From a virus, in the IMG/VR virus record IMGVR_UViG_3300022745_000117, positions 1 to 33,079 of that record: a stretch of DNA of 33,079 nucleotides. One strand, written 5' to 3'. The position numbers and the translations under genes are program-made. Below, one piece after another: positions 29,513 to 33,079 of the stretch. The notes under the pieces were generated by a model, which made no database searches, was not told the DNA's origin, and was given only the letters and a program-made list of their open reading frames with translations. The number at the start of each line of letters is the position of its first letter. The stretch's first letter is position 1.

Positions 29513-29701
29513 CTATCTCACCCCTTCCTTAAACAAGTTCCCCACGATAAAACCCCTCACATCCTCCCCAGAGTAGTGAGGCTCCTTGAGGCTGTAGGTC
29601 TTGAATCGAATGCGTCCTGCACGTTGCGAGAGCCAGTGTTTTGCGTCCGGTACAGAACACCCTAGTAGTTGCGCCACCTGTGCTATCGTGAGCCATTCCA
29701 C
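29513..29701 (-). CDS. Small excisionase-like HTH protein, 62 aa
   Basis: The N-terminal (GTG) EWLTIAQVAQLLGCSVPDAK (residues 1-20) is a MerR/excisionase-type helix-turn-helix, followed by a wing-like FKTYSLKEPHYSGEDVRGF. Such proteins bind and bend DNA or regulate early genes. GTG start is one base after the helicase-methyltransferase stop (TAG A GTG), and the stop is next to the replisome organizer start, so it belongs to the replication operon. No specific role can be given. Confidence 0.65.
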   Translation of the reverse strand: MEWLTIAQVAQLLGCSVPDAKHWLSQRAGRIRFKTYSLKEPHYSGEDVRGFIVGNLFKEGVR

Positions 29702-29702
29702 T

Positions 29703-31952
29703 CTATGCCTCTGCTCCGAAAAGTGTCTCTAGTGATTGCTGTCCTGCGCTAATGGTTGCGCTCTCTAGGTTCCGTTTCGCTATCTCAAAATAGGAGGGCT
29801 TCAACTCTATCCCTGTGAACTTCCTGCCCATTTTAAGAGCCACGTACCCCTCGCTACCTATCCCCGCAAATGGTGAGAGTACGTTGTCGCCCTTGTTTGA
29901 CCATAGCGCAATACACCGCTCTATCACATCCAGTTGCAGGGGGCAGAGATGCTTTTCGTCTTTCTCGCCTTTCGCAATTTGATAGTTCAAAACTTTAGTC
30001 TGGTCTATATCCATCCATACAGGAGAAGCCCACTTCTGCCATTGGTCAAGAGGGAATTCAGATTCCGTGTGATACACTGGGTTCTCTGTAATAGAGTTAG
30101 CCATCCCGTCCCATTTGCGGAAAACTACCACGTAGTCCGCTTTGCCCTGCCTCGAAACGCAGGAGTTTTGCTTGAGGTTTTTGTAGAGAAGCCCGTGATT
30201 CTTAGTGCGAACCATCTCGGTTACGGGGCTTTTCCATATCGTAACTTTGGAATGGTATACCCATCCTTCTTCAACGAAAAGACGGGTTATCATGCCGGGA
30301 AAGTCTACCAACCCCGTTACCCCGCTATTGGCGCGATTGAGCGACAAGTCTTGACAATGCACCGCCGCCAATCTACCTTTCATGGTTACTCTTCTGAGTT
30401 CTCTCACAAGAAAACGAAAATGCTCTATAAACTCATCCGTGTTGGCGCAATTCCCCATGTCTGCCAGAGCGTCGCTATACACGAACAGGTTGGCAAACGG
30501 TGGCGAGAATACAGACAATCCGACGCTTTCAGTTTCGATGCCATTGATAACGTCGCAAGAATCGCCATTCCAGAGTTCCCAATTGCATCCTCTGTAAACA
30601 GATTGAGGGTATTCCATTAAGGACTTGCGCCCCTTTCTTGTGAGTTCGTGTTCTCCCATTGCTTGCCTCATGTGCGTTGTCAACTCCTTATGTCGAATTT
30701 GTTTCTGGTTTATGGCTTTCCACATATCCTGCTCGCCGTCGGCAATTACCACATGGCAACGAACTTCATTCTGTTGACCGTATCGCCAACACCGTCGCAG
30801 TGATTGATAGAACGATTCGTAAGAGTAGGAAAGTCCCATAAATACCACGTTGCGGCAGTGTTGCCAGTTCATTCCGAACCCCGCTATTTTGGGCTTTGTT
30901 ATGAGTTGATGAATAGAACCATCCGAAAACCCTACGAGCCGCGACTCTTTATGAGTAGTGGTATCGCTCCCCTTTACCTCAACGGCACGTGGTAAAACTC
31001 TTCTGAGTTCATTCGCTTCATATTCCGTGTTACACCAAATCAAAACTGGCTCATCCCCGAAACTCTCCACAAGTTCCGCCACCTTCTCGGCGCGAAATGG
31101 AGCGGATGCTCGCGCTACGTCATGGAGTTTAGTCGCGCTCAAACTTCCCATATTAAAAAGCACGTCCGTTCGAGTTTGGGGAACATCCACAACATGACAA
31201 TTCATTTCAAGGGGTATAGAATCATATCCCTGTTTGGGGTATCCTAAATCAGCGGGAGAGGTTAGAGAGACTGCCCACGAGCAAACCCACGCCCAGAAAT
31301 CACCTTGCCCGTGATTTTTGAGTCTAAACTCCCCCGCATTGAATGTGTCGTTTATGAACCATCTCGCAAGCATTTCGGCGGCGGGCATAATCCCTAGAAA
31401 ATCGGAGTGGTTGCCTATTTCAGTATGGTCATTGGGAGAAGGGGTCGCCGTCCATGCGCTTTTATACGGGGTGGCGCGAAACATTTCCGTCAATGCCATC
31501 TTAGTGGAGCCGTTTTCCGATTTCAGGATAGAGGACTCGTCGAGCGCAACCGCAATAAACTGCGACGGGTCGAATTTATCAAGCATCTCGTAGTTCGTGA
31601 TATTGATACCGGGCTTTACATCCTCTTGGGTTCGGCAAACTGTGACATTACGCCCGAACTTCTGCCCCTCTCGGTAGGTCTGATGTGCAACGGCGAGAGG
31701 GGCTACTATGAGCGCATTCCCTCCTGTAGCGTTGCATACCTGCCAACACCACTCTAGTTGCATCGCGGTCTTGCCTAGCCCGCAGTCAGCGAAACAGGCA
31801 AACTTGCCGAGTTCTAACCCCCATAGAACGATGTCTTTTTGGAAGTCAAACAGTAGTGGGCTGATGTTAGAGGGAGATACATCTACTCCCTGAAACGTTG
31901 GGGAAGGTTGCTTCCCTCTCAAAAACTCTTTGTACTCTAATGCTGTAGTCAA
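29703..31952 (-). CDS. SNF2-like helicase fused to a beta-class DNA methyltransferase
   Basis: The 749-aa protein has two enzymes. Residues about 30-440 form a superfamily 2 ATPase: Walker A ADCGLGKTAM near 55-64, DEXX-type ALDESSILKS near 136-145, TATPSPND near 168-175 and motif VI YQSLRRCWRYGQ near 382-393. Residues about 455-735 form an amino-DNA methyltransferase with motif IV FSPPF (482-486) before motif I PFAGIGSEG (694-702), the beta-class order, for N6-adenine or N4-cytosine. Such fusions occur in phages and probably protect or mark phage DNA. No nuclease domain is visible. TTG start at 31952 is supported by AAGGAG 7 bases upstream. Confidence 0.85.
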   Translation of the reverse strand: MTTALEYKEFLRGKQPSPTFQGVDVSPSNISPLLFDFQKDIVLWGLELGKFACFADCGLGKTAMQLEWCWQVCNATGGNALIVAPLAVAHQTYREGQKFGRNVTVCRTQEDVKPGINITNYEMLDKFDPSQFIAVALDESSILKSENGSTKMALTEMFRATPYKSAWTATPSPNDHTEIGNHSDFLGIMPAAEMLARWFINDTFNAGEFRLKNHGQGDFWAWVCSWAVSLTSPADLGYPKQGYDSIPLEMNCHVVDVPQTRTDVLFNMGSLSATKLHDVARASAPFRAEKVAELVESFGDEPVLIWCNTEYEANELRRVLPRAVEVKGSDTTTHKESRLVGFSDGSIHQLITKPKIAGFGMNWQHCRNVVFMGLSYSYESFYQSLRRCWRYGQQNEVRCHVVIADGEQDMWKAINQKQIRHKELTTHMRQAMGEHELTRKGRKSLMEYPQSVYRGCNWELWNGDSCDVINGIETESVGLSVFSPPFANLFVYSDALADMGNCANTDEFIEHFRFLVRELRRVTMKGRLAAVHCQDLSLNRANSGVTGLVDFPGMITRLFVEEGWVYHSKVTIWKSPVTEMVRTKNHGLLYKNLKQNSCVSRQGKADYVVVFRKWDGMANSITENPVYHTESEFPLDQWQKWASPVWMDIDQTKVLNYQIAKGEKDEKHLCPLQLDVIERCIALWSNKGDNVLSPFAGIGSEGYVALKMGRKFTGIELKPSYFEIAKRNLESATISAGQQSLETLFGAEA

Positions 31953-31963
31953 TCTAGTTCTCC

Positions 31964-32401
31964 TTATCTCTCTAGTGCTTCCAGTGCCTCTTCCACACTG
32001 TAGACCGCCACGCTCGCCCCAATGTCAATAATCTCCTGTTGTTCCGTCGTGGGCGTGTTGGGGTGTACTTTCGCCTCTAGCAGTCGTATAATCGCAGTGT
32101 GCGGGGGTGCGGCAGGATAGATACAGAGCAGGTCAGGTACTCCCGCGTCGGAGCCGCTCCCCTTCACGATGTGCTGTCCGATTCTGTACACCCGCCACCC
32201 CCTTGCCTGTACTGCCTCCCGAATCGCTTGTACCAGTTCCGCCTCATTCTTCCACTGCGCGGGTTGCAAGGGCTTCTCTCGCCTTGCAGGTGGGGCAGAG
32301 GGTTGGGAGGGTGTCTCTACTAAGACGTAACACGTTCGGCAGAACAGTCCCATGCTAGAGGTCATGAGTTCAGTTTTGCAAGATCGGCAGTGTGTCTCCA
32401 T
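31964..32401 (-). CDS. VRR-NUC nuclease with N-terminal zinc ribbon
   Basis: N-terminal zinc ribbon CRSC ... CRTC (residues 5-24), a proline-rich linker, then a VRR-NUC domain (about 50-145): WKNEAELVQAIREAVQARGW, GSGSDAGVPDLLCIY with the Asp of the catalytic PD motif near 90, then LLEAKVH (Glu/Lys, about 108-113) and TTEQQEIIDIGASV. VRR-NUC enzymes cut branched or structured DNA and are common in phages for recombination or Holliday-junction resolution. ATG 32401 has AAAAGGAG five bases upstream; a longer frame to 32437 is rejected. Adjacent to the helicase-methyltransferase gene, 11 bases apart. Confidence 0.85.
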   Translation of the reverse strand: METHCRSCKTELMTSSMGLFCRTCYVLVETPSQPSAPPARREKPLQPAQWKNEAELVQAIREAVQARGWRVYRIGQHIVKGSGSDAGVPDLLCIYPAAPPHTAIIRLLEAKVHPNTPTTEQQEIIDIGASVAVYSVEEALEALER

Positions 32402-32523
32402 ACGTCTCCTTTTCACAGGGGGCGAGTCCCCACCCACCCCCTGTACTCTCTATGTTAACTCAGTTACTCTATACCGACTCCGTTTCGGGAGTAGAGGGCA
32501 GTACGGCGTTTTGGTTTATGCTC

Positions 32524-32638
32524 TCTATTGAGCGCACGCTGTAGGCTTCGCTCGGAGCAACGACTGTAAGGTGGGTTGTTTCATCCACATATTACAATCA
32601 GCCTTGCTACTGGTTTACCAATCCATGCGCTCAATGGA
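32524..32638 (+). ncRNA. Candidate structured RNA/intergenic element (four-helix junction)
   Basis: In the 246-base non-coding gap 32402-32647, 32524-32536 pairs with 32626-32638 (13 pairs, one G-U). Inside are three hairpins: GCTTC/GGAGC (after 32540), GTGGGT/ATCCAC and AATCAG/CTGGTT (32596-32601/32610-32615). Every wobble pair is G-U when read on the plus strand, which would favour a plus-strand RNA. It is not a tRNA: loop sizes and T-loop do not fit. The rest of the gap (32438-32523) holds a smaller hairpin ACTCC/GGAGT near 32477-32492. Chance pairing cannot be excluded. Confidence 0.35.
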
Positions 32639-32647
32639 AGGCACTAT

Positions 32648-32914
32648 TCAAAAGCAGTTTTCCTTAATCCACTCCACGCAGTCAGCATCGGTATACTCTC
32701 CGTTGTTCATTGCCGTTAGAGTTAGACCGTTCATAGCCGCGTAAATCTCTGTAGGGGATAACCCGCCGCGTTGTGCGAGTTTTTCAAGCGACTGTGAATG
32801 GTTTCTAATCACTTGCCGCTCGAAGGGTGCTATCTTTGCCCAATCTATCCACTTGGGGCAATTCTCACCTTTTCGGGTATGGCTAAATGGGCGCAATACA
32901 GGAAACTTGTCCAT
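32648..32914 (-). CDS. Small conserved-type phage protein, 88 aa
   Basis: The protein begins MDKFPVLRPFSHTRKGENCP and contains WIDWAKIAPFERQVIRNHSQ followed by LEKLAQRGGLSPTEIYAAMN, a pattern I recognise from small phage early proteins of unknown function. It has no zinc pattern or membrane segment. ATG 32914 is preferred because AAAGGTGGGG lies just upstream. A TTG 60 bases earlier would overlap the preceding gene. Function unknown. Confidence 0.65.
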   Translation of the reverse strand: MDKFPVLRPFSHTRKGENCPKWIDWAKIAPFERQVIRNHSQSLEKLAQRGGLSPTEIYAAMNGLTLTAMNNGEYTDADCVEWIKENCF

Positions 32915-32942
32915 CACTCCCCACCTTTCTGTTGGCACAGGA

Positions 32943-33077
32943 TTACTCTTCGTCACAGTAATAAGCATCCGCAATCGCGTTTTTTATCCTGTCTATGAGG
33001 TCGTCAGTATAAACGCCTATGCGTTCCATTATCTCGGTTGCTACTTGTTCAATCTCCGATTCTTCGCAATCTTCCGC
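32943..33077 (-). CDS. Hypothetical acidic protein, 5' end cut by the window edge
   Basis: Forty-four codons are visible, from the window edge to a TAA at 32943-32945. The sequence ends IMERIGVYTDDLIDRIKNAI then ADAYYCDEE. It is acidic and helical with no recognisable domain. The frame is open at the right edge so the start is outside. The next gene begins 29 bases later. Function unknown. Confidence 0.5.
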   Translation of the reverse strand, partial: AEDCEESEIEQVATEIMERIGVYTDDLIDRIKNAIADAYYCDEE

Positions 33078-33079
33078 CG

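Noticed and set aside
32402-32437. Longer N-terminus for the VRR-NUC protein
   Set aside because: The ATG at 32401 has a strong AAAAGGAG site five bases away. The upstream extension has none and starts inside non-coding sequence.
32524-32638. tRNA gene
   Set aside because: The cloverleaf-like folding lacks a 7-base anticodon loop, a TTC-type T-loop and correct arm spacing on either strand.
1-33079. CRISPR array, rRNA, insertion sequence or integrase with attachment sites
   Set aside because: No spaced direct repeats of CRISPR type, no rRNA-like sequence, no transposase or integrase motifs and no flanking attachment-type repeats were seen on either strand.

Overview
The window reads as a 33 kb segment of a tailed double-stranded DNA phage (Caudoviricetes) or prophage, or a phage contig cut at an arbitrary point. 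Genes are densely packed and nearly all lie on the minus strand. Many are coupled by ATGA, TAATG, TAGTG or GTGA overlaps. Shine-Dalgarno sites are strong (AGGAGG, AAAGGAG) and GTG and TTG starts are common. A long tape measure protein (about 1,262 aa) and a tail tube protein without any sheath gene point to a long, non-contractile (siphovirus-type) tail. HK97-type portal, prohead protease and capsid are present. The host cannot be named from the sequence. No integrase, repressor, tRNA or recognisable endolysin was found.

Layout, right to left along the minus strand. (1) 33077-25952 is an early/replication block: two small proteins, a zinc-ribbon VRR-NUC nuclease, a helicase-DNA methyltransferase fusion, an excisionase-like HTH protein, a replisome organizer with an origin-like array of 9-bp repeats inside its gene, a possible helicase-loader-like partner, an unknown protein, a nucleoside deoxyribosyltransferase-like protein and three small Cys-containing proteins. 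(2) 25993-25535 is a control region: a near-consensus minus-strand promoter followed within about 90 nt by a terminator, resembling the lambda late promoter / 6S RNA / tR' arrangement. A small plus-strand unit with its own terminator lies beside it. (3) 25534-25077 encodes two small membrane proteins (a holin-like cassette). (4) 25043-17053 is packaging and head: terminase small and large subunits, portal, protease, major capsid, a decoration-like protein, and connector/completion proteins. (5) 17060-15664 holds two glycosyltransferases, one resembling the glycosyltransferase domain of collagen lysyl hydroxylase (PLOD). (6) 15657-3373 is the tail: tube, chaperone pair with a probable frameshift, tape measure, a large tip protein with discoidin and fibronectin III domains, accessory tip proteins and an SGNH esterase. 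A DUF6527-like zinc protein follows at 3313-3008, and a minus-strand terminator near 2891-2920 ends the late operon.

The left end carries a divergent pair of transcription units separated by an AT-rich region at 734-868. Leftward genes (733 to 1) include an HTH protein. A rightward operon (869-2889) encodes a SWIM zinc-finger protein whose frame is broken near its start, a Mu Gam-like nuclease inhibitor and small zinc-binding proteins. It converges on the late operon. Its larger gaps each hold a GC-rich hairpin.

Together the genes describe replication from an internal origin, late control probably by antitermination, HK97-type head assembly, decoration or shielding by glycosyltransferases, and a tail tip with glycan-binding and ester-hydrolysing modules for surface recognition. 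The less ordinary signals are the iteron array, the late promoter-leader-terminator module, tandem repeats just ahead of the small terminase gene, a structured intergenic element at 32524-32638, and two short plus-strand Cys-rich ORFs that each need a +1 shift at a homopolymer.
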